Part shown: piece by piece, positions 1 through 13,200 of the stretch
Layout of the letters: every line of letters begins with the position of its first letter
How positions within the stretch are numbered: the first letter of the stretch is position 1
From: Acanthochlamys bracteata
Taxonomy: Eukaryota > Streptophyta > Magnoliopsida > Pandanales > Velloziaceae
Assembly: GCA_019914995.1 (NCBI GenBank)
Contig: CM034135.1
Span: 7,256,501-7,320,500 of the forward strand
Direction of reading: 5' to 3'
DNA length: 64,000 nucleotides
The notes under the pieces: model-generated
Database searches by the model: none
What the model saw: the letters and a program-made list of their open reading frames with translations, nothing else
Told to the model about the DNA's origin: nothing
Made by a program: the position numbers and the translations under genes

Positions 1-160
1 AAATTTATTTAAAAATTTAGAACGTATAAAAAAATAATAAATTTTTTTATTATATATTTTTATTATTTTTTTAAAAATAAAAAATAAAATTTGTTTTAAA
101 AAAATTAAAATATTTTTTATTTTAAAAAAAATTTATTTCAGAAGTACTTTCGAATGCTTC
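1..160. repeat. Truncated AT-rich MITE-like sequence at the window edge
   Basis: The first ~150 bases are almost pure A/T with poly-A and poly-T runs and finish in an 'atttatttcagaagtac' type end. The same texture is seen inside the complete small elements at 16505-16720, 39789-40038 and 54655-54785. The left end lies outside the window, so no terminal repeat or target duplication can be checked. No coding potential is visible. Confidence 0.35.
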
Positions 161-162
161 CT

Positions 163-809
163 TAAATGGTGCCTAAACCTATACTCAAGGTGCTTGAGAG
201 CCTATGTACTCCAAGCTAAAACCTTTTCACCAACGAATAATAGAACTCACGAAGAACACAACACAAACATAATAGAAGCTCTCCATCACGAAATAGTAAG
301 ATCTAAGCCATTGTGTTCGCAGAACTTCCACGAGTGCCTATATGTATCAATAATTGTTTGTAAAACTTCCTTGACTTTGTATGGCAGTGTAAACAGTAAT
401 TTCTTAAACGTCCATAACTATGAACGATGTGAAAATCCGAATGCAACCAAAATGTGGCGCATTTGGTATAGCAGGTGAACATCAAATACTCTTGATGTTC
501 TCCAGATTTCTCGTAGTTGTGTCCAAAACCCATAAAAAGCTTCTGTCAACTAATTACACCATTTGCTTCTCGTATGAGGCTAGAAGTAGATCATAGCCTG
601 TATCGCTGCTTTATGCTGAGTAATACCTTCTCAAGAGATGTCCGAGAATCTGTGTCCTGCTGCATGCATCAAAGGTAAAAGGCATAAGAAAGTTCATCTA
701 CTAAATGGTGCCTAAACCTATTCAAGGTGCTTGAAAGCCTAGTACTCCAAGCTAAAAACCTATACACCACCGAATAATGGAACTCAAGAAGAACACAACA
801 CAAACATAA
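163..809. repeat. Two diverged direct repeats of ~110 bp
   Basis: Bases 163-273 and 702-809 are copies of one another: both begin 'taaatggtgcctaaacct', continue through 'tactccaagctaaaa', and end 'gaacacaacacaaacataa'. They differ by scattered substitutions and small indels and lie about 540 bases apart. No reading frame runs through both. They sit beyond the last recognised exon of the CNOT9-like gene, so they may be in its 3' flank. Confidence 0.75.
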
Positions 810-1232
810 GTATACATCAATTGCCTTAACTGAAGTAGACCACGAATGATAAGAATATCTATTTAATTCTCATGAAAAATCAGAATTTACAGAAAATGTA
901 TACAGTTCACATAAATAACTGAACTAATAGTGTATAGTAACCGCGGTGGATTCTAAGATTCAGAAGTACAGTGCAAATGAAAGCAAATTTATTATTATTA
1001 TCAATTTTATTAAATTTCGTTTGAAGAAACAGGTTATCTGAACCTTCAACTAGAAAATAGCTTAGAACAGTTTCATGACTGAAGCAACTAACTGATAGAC
1101 TAGAAAATATTTTGCTCCAAGTCCAACTAACTGATAGACTTACGTCACTACATACCAACAATTTGCTCATATTTCATCGACTGAAGCATCCACGTCTATT
1201 ACCTGTCCCTCAACAGAGCACACTCAAACTAA

Positions 1233-4200
1233 TTACCATTGTTTATCCTTAGAAAAGAAAATGTTATAAAACTTAGTTGAAAACATCTTTTTTCCTATGA
1301 CATGAAAAAGATAAAAAGAAACATACCACTTCAAACATGTGGTTACAGAAACATGCTATTGCATTAGAATGCACTTGATATAAGTATGTTTCTTTCTAGA
1401 AAACTGTAACTCAGCATAAGAAAATCCACACTCACATAAAACAATTCGTTGAAAGTTCCATTCATTAACTGCATAGGAAGGTAGTTTGGCAGTAGATCAT
1501 AGCCCCTGTTCAAGTTGAAAGTCACATGATGAGAAAGATTAAAAAATAGTAAAACAGAAAAGCAGTAGTCTAAGATGTCAGCATGAACCTCTTGTGATCA
1601 TAAAGCCTTACAAAGCAACCAACTATATGCTTCAAAAGCCTAGAAGAGTGATGATTCTCAGTCCAGATGACTGCGGATTTAAGGACATTGCATAATGAGA
1701 AAAACCGTTCTGCTGTGGCGCAAACGTATTGAATCCCCACATCATCGGAAAGAATAGCACGAATAATAAAGCATGCCACCTAACAGTTCAAGAGTTTAAC
1801 AGTTAGCAGTAAGGAAACAAAATAGTGATAACAGGGAAAGAAAGTCAAATGCTTGTCATATTTCTTATTGGAGAAGAAAGATGCAATATGATCGATCGTA
1901 TTAAGAACTTTCAGTTGAGAAGATCATTCCCGTCTACTATTGTTTCAACTCTAAAAAGGGGTATATTTAACAATTCCTTTTTTATTTTATTTTATTATTT
2001 TATTATACTTTTTGTGAGATATATCTACAATTCTGTATTCATTAAGTTACTGAAATCCTAGTATGCACCACACTGGACAACTAGTTTCCCTTCTCACATT
2101 TGAACTTTTATGTTGGAATGACTATTCCAGCTATCTTAAAGATAGACGTTTCTCACAAGGATGGATTAAGGAGGACTGTCCTCCCCAATGAAGTGGTATA
2201 CGGCGGCGACCTCAAGCTACAAAGGCTTATGACAAGACTGCAATTTTAGACAAAAGAATTATGTATAACGAACAACATAGTAGAATGTATATAAATATCT
2301 GTGTGCATTTAGATTAGACATGGTAAGACCCACAATAGTCATGATTAAGTGCATAGGATAACAAGAATGATGACAATCATAATGGAATAAACTGGTTTGA
2401 ACATGCATTAAATGATTCAATCAAATATATTTCTGTTAGATAATGCTATTCAATTAACATTGCTGAGGAGATGCTTGAGGGCATATCAACTTAAGCTGTG
2501 TTGTATTCCAAAGATCATATTTTCTTTGTGATTTTGACAGGTTATTGTCAAGGTTGAAAGATTGCTTGATAACACTCAGTAAAGTAAAGGCAATTGCTTA
2601 ATTGAAAATTAAGGTTATTAGAAAGTAACTATAAAACATACTCTTACCACTTTTGATAGCTCGCCCCCTACATCCAAGGACCGTAGACACTTGGGAAATA
2701 TTTCTGTTTCCATGTAATAGTGAATTGCCTTATCGTCGTCAACCTGCAGATGACAGTCTTATTGATGACTATGGTCCATATGCTGAAGGACCAGACCAGT
2801 ATGCAAATATCTAAAGTTTTAGACAATATGAATGTGTCCATGAAAAGCATTGTTCTGCAAATCAATAGAGGCGCAAAGACATAATAAGACTATAACAACA
2901 GATTGACAAATATCACAGATTAAGCTCAGGATAGTTGTTTCATCAAACTAAACTGCTCTATCATGTTTCTGAACAAAGTTCCTGAAAAATCTGAATTTGG
3001 GAATAGAAACAATTAATTAAGATCATATTTCTGAGTATACTAGCATTTTAAGAAAATTCAAATGATCCACAAATTCTAACAGAATAGTATGATCCACATA
3101 GAGTAATATAAACTCAAATGCTCGAATACGATGACCACAATTCCACAGAAGTTTGAAGGTATTGAGAAAATCTTTTGAAGCATTCTAATCTAACCTGAGA
3201 TATATGAAGAGGAAGGGTCTTAACCAGAGAATTCAGGTTTGGAAGTCAATTACGAGATTATACAACCATGGATCAAGTCATTTATGAGGCAATTCCAGAA
3301 ACACAAGATATGTATGGAAAAAGCAGTACCTTTGAAATAGAACCAATAACACCCAAGCTGGTGAGTCGCAGGTACTCATTTTGTTTTGTTGTGTCAGTCA
3401 CATTCAAAAATGGATAGAGGTAATCAAGAATACGAGCTGTGCAAGAAAGTCATGAAAATATCAATGCACAATTAAATCATAGTCTTCTATGATGTAAGGT
3501 GAAAATTTAGTGCTAAAGAAGTTCGCAAATAATCTCAGTTCCAGGATAGCATACCAAAATCAGAACCTCTCTCTAGTTTATTAATTATTTATTCGGGGAA
3601 GTTATAGTCGTATCGATTTGCCCACATTCTTCAACTACCAGTCTTGATCGTTGATCAAATTAGATCCAATAGTAGGGACGAATACGGTTTGAAAATGACT
3701 ATTCTGTTCTTGTCACTTTGACGACTCATATTTTTCCTGACTGTTGGATCTAGCTAGTTTAATCATCAATCAGAAATGAGAGTGGGTAGACTATGGGTAT
3801 ATCTCTCCCCTTCTTTATTTATTATTTAATAATTTATAAACTTCGAAATCCAGGGCTACTCTTGCTGCCTTTTGAGAATCAAAGTCAAGTATAGCTTTTT
3901 TATAAACGTTCCCTCGTCAAGTGTAACTTAACTTATAGTTTATAACTCAACCCTGGACAGTATCCATAGAGCTAAACCTAGTCCTTGATCTAGATTGGTG
4001 GTGGACATCATCTACACTTAACATCACCGAAGTTATTATGCTATATAACACATTACCTTCCCAAGGTTGATTTATGCACACCTCAAAAACCTATATTTAT
4101 TTTGAGAAGTGTTTCTCTTTGAAGATCACAATACCAAAAAAGTTGTACGCTGCTTTCAGAGGGAGTTACAGTCTACCATTTGCTTCTAAGAATCAGTTTT

Positions 4201-7200
4201 GGGTGGTCTGAGAGGAGGATCAATGTGGGTACACAAGTGTGCCATTTGTAACACCAGAATGTTTGAAGTCTTCTCTAGGTGGAACCTCAACTTTTATCTG
4301 CTCTTTCTGATGTAATTTATATCTCAACATTTCAAAACTGATTAGAAACAAAATAAATAAATAAAAATCTTATGTACTTCATTCTACTTATTTCAAGCAC
4401 ACTTTAGATCAAGCTAAACAGATTTGGGTGCCCCAGAAAGAAAGATCAGGAACATAACTTTAGAGGTTCATAGATGATATTCTATTACTTTAAAGCATTC
4501 AAACTGAAAGTTACCCTCCAAAAATTGACTTCGGCATTCCGGATGTGTACCGACCCACTGTCAAAAAGTTCAAAGGTGAAAAAGAAATAAATACTTTAAA
4601 GTATACAATAAGGAAATGATGGTGAGCATATACAAAATGGATCACAAAAAAGCACAGATGACATGGCTTCAAGTTTCTATAGATGTCAGACAACTTGGAA
4701 AGTGGTATGCCAATCATGGAGTAAGCTAATTAAGATAAGAGATTAAAAAAGAGGCTAAGCTAGATTGTGTGTTGATTTTGTCACAGTTAAAAAATTTAAA
4801 GATCTACAAGCTAAAAGGCTACCCGAAGAAGAGCAATTCCGTTTGAAACTCTGCTGGCTTCTCTTTCTGTCAATCTTGGAGGTGAAAGAAAAGGATAAGT
4901 TGCAATTATATCCTGCAAAAGACAATGGTATAAACGATCACTAAAATCTTCTTAAAAAACCACGTTTACATAAGCAGAAATAGGACACATCAGAATACAT
5001 CTAGTTAACAGTGGTGAGTGTATTACAATAAATATGACATACGATTGAAAGTATTAAATATTATTAGTAAGAGAATTAAGTAATATTTCTTGTAATAATA
5101 AACGTATACAGTGTGTTCTTTTGCATCCAGAAGTAATTTTTTTCTTCAAAAAATCATTTCCAAGTGACTTTTATATTTTTTTACAATAAATTATTTTTTA
5201 TAATCACTTTTTAAGAACTCAGTTCTTCGATAAAAAAAGAATGCGCTCTTATACTCGCAGGGCGAAGGCCCAAAGAGGCTTGCATATAGCTAGATATTAT
5301 ATTGTGCTTTAAATTTCGACCTTGTGCGATCAAGTTTGGAATCTGTGCGATCGTGTTTTAGGCCTGTGCAACTTTTTGCGACCTTTCTTTGCTACCACTT
5401 TTCAACCAAAAAGAGTTAATGACATGTTATCGACCAAATACAGTATTTCATAGTTTTTTTTTTTGACCTTTCTTTTCTCCGTTTTTTGTTTCTACTCTTT
5501 TCTATATGAATTTTTCTTAGAAGAAGTGTGTTTGGTGGCAAAAAGCTTGGTCATTTTTTCATCTATTTTTTCAGAGAGTTCCACGTCGTCTCTTCTTTGG
5601 AGCTATATCAAAGTTTGTTCATTTACGAAAATCTTTTGTAATTTTTACAATTTTATAGTGAAATTCTTTTCTCCTCTCCGTAGATGCAGATTTTTTCTTT
5701 AGACCAAATCACGTAAATCTTCTCTTCATTTATCTTTATTATGTTTACTGTTTTTGTTGTTTGTTTATAGTTATTGTGACTGTTTTGGTTAAAGCTGAAA
5801 AGATTAAACACTAAATATTTTATATGAATTAGATCTCTTAATTCTCTACTTTATTAGAAGCTATCTTGCTTCGATTACAAGTTATTTGGTACTTCTGCTG
5901 TCTTTCTCTTAACAAATTATTTTTTGAGCCAATGTGTTAGTCACAAAATTTGACATCGAAACATACAACGGCAATATCAACTTTGACATATGGCGTGCTC
6001 GGAGGTATGGTGTATTGACACAATAAAAATAGAAGATTGTTTTATCCAAAAAGGAAAAATTGGCTAATATGTCTTATAGTGAGTGGGATCAATTGGATGA
6101 GCAGCCTTTAACCACCATCCAATTTTGTTTGACTGACTCCATCATTAAAGAAGTGCTAGGTGAGAAGATGCAGCGGCTGTATAGCTCACGTTAGAGTCAT
6201 TATATATGAGAAACGGCTCTCGCAAATCGGCTAATGCTGAAAGAACAACTTTATACGCGTTGTGTGCCGATATTATGTCTATTAAATCTAACATCAGCCA
6301 GTTTAATTCTATTATTATATATTTGCAAAATCTTGACATGAAGATTGATGATGAAGATCAAACTTTATTATTGTTTTGCTCCTTACTCCCACGTATGAAC
6401 ACTTACGAGATTTTTTTTTTTATAGTAGAGAAACTATCTATATTGAAGATGTTAAAACATCTTTATTGTCTAATGACATTATTAATAATAAATTTATCTC
6501 TAAGGTACCTCATTTTTTACACATAATGATACTATTTTTAAAAGAGGAGAATAATTCAAAAAAGATCTACCATCAACACTAAGACCAAGTCTAAATCCTA
6601 GATCAAAATCAAGAAATATGCTACTTGTAGCACTGTAAGAAATTAGGACCTCATATCAGTGTTTCAGACTGAAAATAAGCAGAAGTAGATCAGAACAAAG
6701 TTAGAAAGTGAAGTCTTAAACTCTAAACATGCGAGTGTTTTCAAAAATCCTGTTTCTAATTTTGCTACTATTGATGAACGTAGATCTAAATGGACGGATG
6801 AATGAATCTTAGATTTATGTTTTTCTATCACATGTGTTCCAATCGAAATTTCTTCTCCACATATGAGATAGTTGAATGTAGAGTTATCAAAATGACTAAT
6901 ATGCCGTTTGCAAGGCCAATAGAATAGGGGCAGTTCGAATCAAGATACATGATAAAGTTGTGAGGATCCTAACCAATATCAGATATGTACTTGACTTGAA
7001 AAAAGATCTTATCTCTTTGCCACTCTTGGTTCTAATGGATATAAATTTTCAACTAAAGGTGGGAGTCATAAAATTTGCCAAGAAAATCTAATAGTTATGG
7101 GGTAAAAAAATTGGCACTTTATATGTCATAGATGATAGTACCGTCTCTAACTCAGCACTGTCTCTAGCTATTACTTCACCATCTCTCTCTGAAGCCGATA

Positions 7201-10200
7201 TCACTAAATTATGGCACATGAGAATAGGCCATATGAGTAAGAGATGTTTAAAATTTTTGAACAAAAAAAGATGTGTAATAAAAAAGTTGGCAATTTAGAA
7301 TTATAAACATTATCTCTTTGCAAGCAAAAAGGAATTGTTTTCAGCACAGCAGTCCATCGCACAAAAGTTAAGTTATTTTCATTCAGATCTTTTGAGATTG
7401 CCACAAGTTCCTTCCATAAGTTGTGCTTGATATATGCTCACTTTTGTTGATGATTTCTTAAAAAAAATTTGGGTCTACTTCTTGAAACAAAAAAGTGAAG
7501 TATTTGAAACCTTTTAAATAGCAGAAGTCTTTGATTGAGAAGTAAATAAGGAGATAGATTAAGAGGCTAATAATAGATAACGGATTTTGAATTTTGCTGT
7601 GGAGAGTTTAATAGCTTCTATTGAATCAGAATTTTGCAGACTTACACATGTCCATTAAACTCCGTCAAGAAAAGGTGTTGCAGAATGTATGAGCAAACCT
7701 CTTCTTGAAAAGACACATCCTACGTTGTCTAATACAGGTTTATGTAAGGAGTTTTGGGAAGAAGCATTTAACATAGTATACTACTTGGTGAGTCGCTTCC
7801 CACATACAATCATCGAATGCAAAACTTCAGAAGAGATATAATTTGGTGCTTCTGCATATTATTCCAACATTAGAGTGTTTAGATATTCTGCTTACATGTA
7901 TGTTAATAAAAAAAAAAATTAGAGCTAATAGCTAAGAAGTGTATCTTTCTTACTTTTGCTTTTAGTGTTAAAAGTTTCAGATTATAATGTATTGAGGCAA
8001 AGTCGCCTAAATTCTTTATAAGCCATGATGTGATCTTTAATGAATCAGCCTTGCTTCAGCAGAAGAAGAAATTAACGGTTTCTTCATACTTAAAAAATGA
8101 GTTACATTCTCCTAAGGTCACATTGAAAACCGACAGCTTAATTTCTTCTCATAAGCTGCCTTCTAATGTGTCTGCTCAACCTTTCTCGATTGATAAGCAT
8201 GTTGATGAAGAAGAAGGTTCATCTTCTCAATCTCAAACTGCAGCACAGTAATATAGTATTGCAATAGATGGAGAATAAAAGAGTAATTAAACCACTCCGG
8301 AGGTATAATTATACAGATCTTGTTGCCTATGCCTTATTTGTTACTGATACTGTTGATGATTCTATTCTAACTTCCTATAAGGAAGCTATCTCCTACTCTA
8401 AATAACAAAAATAAATCGTAGTAATGAATGAAGATATTGATTCATTATATAAAAATGAGGTTTGAGTTTTGGTAAATCTACCAAAATAGAAGAAAATTAT
8501 TGACTACAAATGTATTTATAAGAAAAAAAAAAGATTCAGAAACTGAAAATATCCGATACAAGACACAACTAGTAGCTAAAGCTACTATCAGGTAGTAGGT
8601 GTTGATTTCAATGATATTTTCTAACTTGTTGTGAAGCATACTTCTATCCGATTTTTGCTTATATTAGTAACTATACATGATTTGAAGTTATACCAATTTG
8701 ATGTCAAAACTGCGTTCTTATATGGTGAATTAGAAGAACAACTTTATATGCATTAACCTGAAGGTTTTGTCTTGGAGTGGAAAGAAGACCATATTGCTTA
8801 TTTAAAATATCTTTATATGGTTTAATATAATTCCCTACACAGTAATATAAAATTTTGACTCTTTTGTTGTGGATATTGGTTACATCCGAAGTCAGTTTGA
8901 TAACTATATTTATTTTAACAATTTGATGATTGATCTTTTATTTATATGCTACTTTATATTGTGACATGATGCTGTAGAGAACAAATAAAAAATCCACACT
9001 TTGAAAAACAAGCTGAATGAAAGAATTAAGATGACAATTTTTAAAAGCTGTAAAAAAGATTTTATGTATAAAAATTTTTGAAAACCGCAAAACTGAAACG
9101 TTATTTTTGTCTTGCAAGAACTATTTTGATAAAATTTGATGTGTTTCAATATGAAGCATTCCAAACCTGTTAGCAATCGTTTGACAGCTCACTTCAAACT
9201 CTCATCAAATCTGTCACCTCAAACTGAAGAAAAGAAATTTTCTGTCTTAAATTCTTTATTCCAATACAGTTAACTATCTTATGTATGTAATGATGTGCAC
9301 TCATCCAGACACTTCACATGTTATTAGTATGATTAGTAGATATATAAAAAATTTAGGAAGAGAATATTGACAAACAGTTTAATCAATTCTCCGTTATCTA
9401 TAAGATATATCAAGTGCTTGTTTAGAATTCACTAGCATTTGTTGCACACTTATGTAAATTCAGACTACGTACGAAATTTGGATCGTAGAAAATTTTTAAC
9501 CGATTATGTACACTATCTTGCCGGTTCTATTATTAGTTGAAAAGCTTTCTTACAATCTGTGGTTGCTTTGTCAAGCATAGAAGCTGAGTATATAGCTGTT
9601 ATTGAAGCTATTAAGGATGCTATTTGAATATGAGGTATATATGAAGAATTTACTTTGAATCAAAATGTTACTGCAATTTAATGTGATAGTCAAAATGCTA
9701 CTCATTTTATCAAAGACCAACTGCATCATGAAAGGTCGAAACACATTGATATAAAATTTCATTTTATCATAGATGTAGTATCTTAAGGTGTTGTTATTGT
9801 GAAAAAGATTACAACTATAGATAATTCAGCTGATATGCTGACAAAAAGCTTTTATTTTGCAAGTTCAAATATTGCTTAGATAGCAGATAAATGGTGTCTA
9901 AGGATATTAAAATAGAAAGAAGACTTTTTTAAGGTGAAATTCAAGTCAAGGTGTAGATTTATCATAGTGTGTCTTAATTTTCGACATTATGCAACCAAAT
10001 TTAGGATCTGTGCGACCATATTTTAGGCTTGTGCGACCTAATGCAATTCCTCTATACAATCATTTATTGACTAAAAAGAGTTAACGATCTGTTATCGCCC
10101 AAATACAGAATTTCACTATTTTTCTATTTTGGCCCTCTTTTCTTTCTATTTTTTGCCATTTTATGTACGAGTTTTTCTTAGGAGATGTTTGTTTGGTGCA

Positions 10201-13200
10201 AAGAGTTTGGATAAGTAATATTTGGTCGAGAAGACCTAAGAGTTCTGTTGGGCTTCCAAATTAAGCTAGATTCGGATTAATAGCATGTAGGGCATGGTGG
10301 GTCCGAATGAAAAATAAACTAGTTTAGTGAGTTAGAACCGGATTAATAGCGTAGGAATCCGTGAGGTAAAACCACTAGGCGTGTTACTGTGGGGGAGACC
10401 ATTGGGCATCCAAATTAGACTAGGTTCGCGTATAAGGCTTGGTAGGCCCGAGTGAAATATGAATTAATTTGGTGATTTAGGACAGAGTTAGTAGCGTAGG
10501 GGCCTAGGGTGATGCATAAGTGAAAAATGTGCTAGCTAATTTGGAGGTGGCATAACAACTCACCTTGGATTGGACCAAGTGGACCTGGCTTGATGGGCTT
10601 AACAGCCCACATCCTTTAATAATCTCACGTTGACTGGGTGCTGGAATGGATATGTATTTATAAGTGAAAAATACTAACCCCTAAAAAGTTGGCTAATCAT
10701 TTTAGTGTGAGGATCCGATTCTATAAGTTCTACGTCGTTTCTTCTTTGAAGTTTTATCAAAATTTATTCTTTTACTCTAATATTTTGTAATTTTCACAAT
10801 TTTATAGTAAAATTCTTCTCTTCTCTATGGACTGAGGTCTTCTTTTGAGACTGAAGCATATAAATCTTGTTTTAATTTATCTTTGTTGTGTTTACTATAT
10901 TTTGTATTTGTACATAATTATTGTGATTGTTTTGGTTAGATAGAGAGAGATTAAACGCTAAATATCTTGATTTTCTACTTTATGAGAAGTTATCTTGTTT
11001 TGATTATAAGTTATTTGGTGCTTCTGCTACCTCTCCACTTAACACTAGATAACCACTAGTAAGAGTACATTAATTAAGGGCGTATTTCAAATATGTGGAA
11101 CTCTAGTTTCTCCCGCCAGAATTGGAGTTCTACATACTTCTCATATTTCATTTGCGCACAGAACTAGAAAGTTGAGTTCCCCGTTTCACAAGTATGGAAC
11201 TCCAGTTATACGAGCACTCCCAAATCTCAACCAAATAACAACTCAGTGCCGGCAGCTACATCGTTCATTGCTTCGATCTTGTTGCCGAGATTTGCCGCTA
11301 TTACAATGTCAACAGGAGAGCTCGGCACCTACGCTTTTGTCATTCTTCACGATGACGGAATTCTTATCACGGTAATCAATTCTCTTCAATTGCTTGTCCA
11401 TATTCTTTCCACTTTCATTAGAGGAAAACTACTGCTTATGGGTTTTTCGTTCCAATATTTTTTTCCACTCTCTCTGCTTGGTCACTGAAGGCAGCACTGA
11501 TGAAACTTGTGAGCAAGCGGCCATCTTTCTCAAAGTTATGATCTGTGACTTCAAATCTACCCGGGTAAATGAGAACTTAGAAGAGTTCTTTCGATTTTTT
11601 TGTTAAATTTCTTGATTTTGTGTTTTGGGTTTATGTAGAGGATTCCACCATTGTTCTCAAAACACTTGAGAGAAAATATTAGGAGTGAAATCAGTGCTCA
11701 GAGGTCCATGTGGGAAGCAGTGGAGCGTTGGTGTGCCTCGTGCTGTGGTTGATCGATGGTTGTTGAAATTTACAAAATTTATATCTTATTATATTGTGTT
11801 ATAAATATTAGGTATTAATTTATAATTATTATTATTTTTATTAAAAAATTATATTTTTATATGATAAGTTTGTTATACAATATATTTGTATTATATTAAT
11901 TAAATAGGTTATACAACTATTAAATTCTATATATGGAATATGGTTAAATTTTATCTAAAAAATAATTAGCACGATTTATTATTTTGTATTTTTATTTATA
12001 AATATTATATATTATTTTTAATTTAATTTAGTTCTTACTTTCAAGTGCAATTGCAACACAAATATTGAACTTCACTTTCACCTCACTTTAAAAAATAATT
12101 AAAACACAAATTCTAAACTTCACTTTCAACCTACTTAAAAAAGTAATTGAAACACAAAATCTGAACTCCATTTCGAACTTATTTTCAAAAAACTCCACTT
12201 CCTAATTTTCACTTTCACGAAACTCAATTACAGATATTTGAAGCACGCCCTAAACTGAACTGTGAACCAGCACGGGTGAAGGATAGGCAGTAAGAGATTC
12301 TAAGATTTAAATATGATGCTTGTGCACACAGTGCGGTGCGCATACCATGTGCTCACTAACTGCCTGCTCATTTCTTAGGTCTCCTTGTACATGAAAGTGA
12401 TTAAGAAATCAAGATCTATATTTGTATTGAATATTTGAGTTTTTGAAGGTTATAATATGTTTTGTTATCCGTCTCAATACATAAATATATATATAAAGAA
12501 AAGAGAGTCTGTTTGTTAGTTTATTTAGATTGGAGTCAGAGTTGCTAGCTCCTACAATTACGTTGTCTATCTATTTTGGAAACTTATCATTCTTTGGGTA
12601 TTATCATCTCTTTCCTCTCTTGTTCATCTTCTCTACATGAACTCATCTGCTATCAAGCCAAGTATGCAGCAGATGCACAAGCTTGCGCTGCTTGCTGCAA
12701 GTAAGAATAGTTTGGTATTCTACTCTTTGGCATCTCTCTCATGTTCATCTGCATAGGGAGCATGGGCAACCTTTGGGTACCTTTATACAGAGTTTCGCTT
12801 TTAACGTTAAGTTATAATCTCTACAACTGCCAACTAAACTTTCTATTAAAACATCATCATGCAATTGCAACATGAGGTTAGGAGGTTCTGAAAGGCATCA
12901 AGATGGTGAGACATTAAGGCTTCTTTTAGTTGCACAAATGCCTCATTGAAATTTTAATATTGAAATTATTTATCCCCTTGGAAGTACGACTCACCTATTA
13001 AGCCTAATAAAAATTCACGAATGAAGTATTCAGATCTTAAAAATTAAAAATATAGTAGTCACGATCTTATTTGTTAAAAGAACACCTTTAATATCATCAA
13101 TACAATAAGCTCAATGAACATAGTCTTGGCATAGAATAAGTACACTATGATATTGTAATATTTGCAGTCCCAGGAAGGTATGGACTGCGATTATAAAAGA

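Larger units (their letters stand above)
5295..11044 (+). mobile_element. Decayed Ty1/Copia LTR retrotransposon inside CNOT9-like intron 3
   Basis: Two long direct repeats flank a broken polyprotein region, and the element lies antisense to the host gene. A 5 bp duplication CTAGA is present at 5290-5294 and 11045-11049. Readable pieces follow Copia order: Gag-like KFDIETYNGNINFDIW near 5950; an integrase piece HPTLSNTGLCKEFWEEAF near 7720; a reverse transcriptase piece DVKTAFLYGELEEQLYM near 8700; and RNase H pieces SSIEAEYIAVIEAIKDAIW near 9580 and HHERSKHIDIKFHFI near 9725. Every frame is cut by stops and frameshifts. The segment that should hold the YVDD motif near 8930 is degraded. It cannot move on its own and is clearly old. 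Confidence 0.88.

Noticed and set aside
907..1170. 87-codon minus-strand frame as the last exon of the CNOT9-like gene
   Set aside because: It shows no family similarity. The splice path through 1505-1436 gives the expected LLPNYLPMQLMNGTF block instead.
5946..9900. Treating pieces of the Copia polyprotein as separate genes
   Set aside because: All frames are broken and follow Copia order between two LTRs, so they are parts of one dead element.
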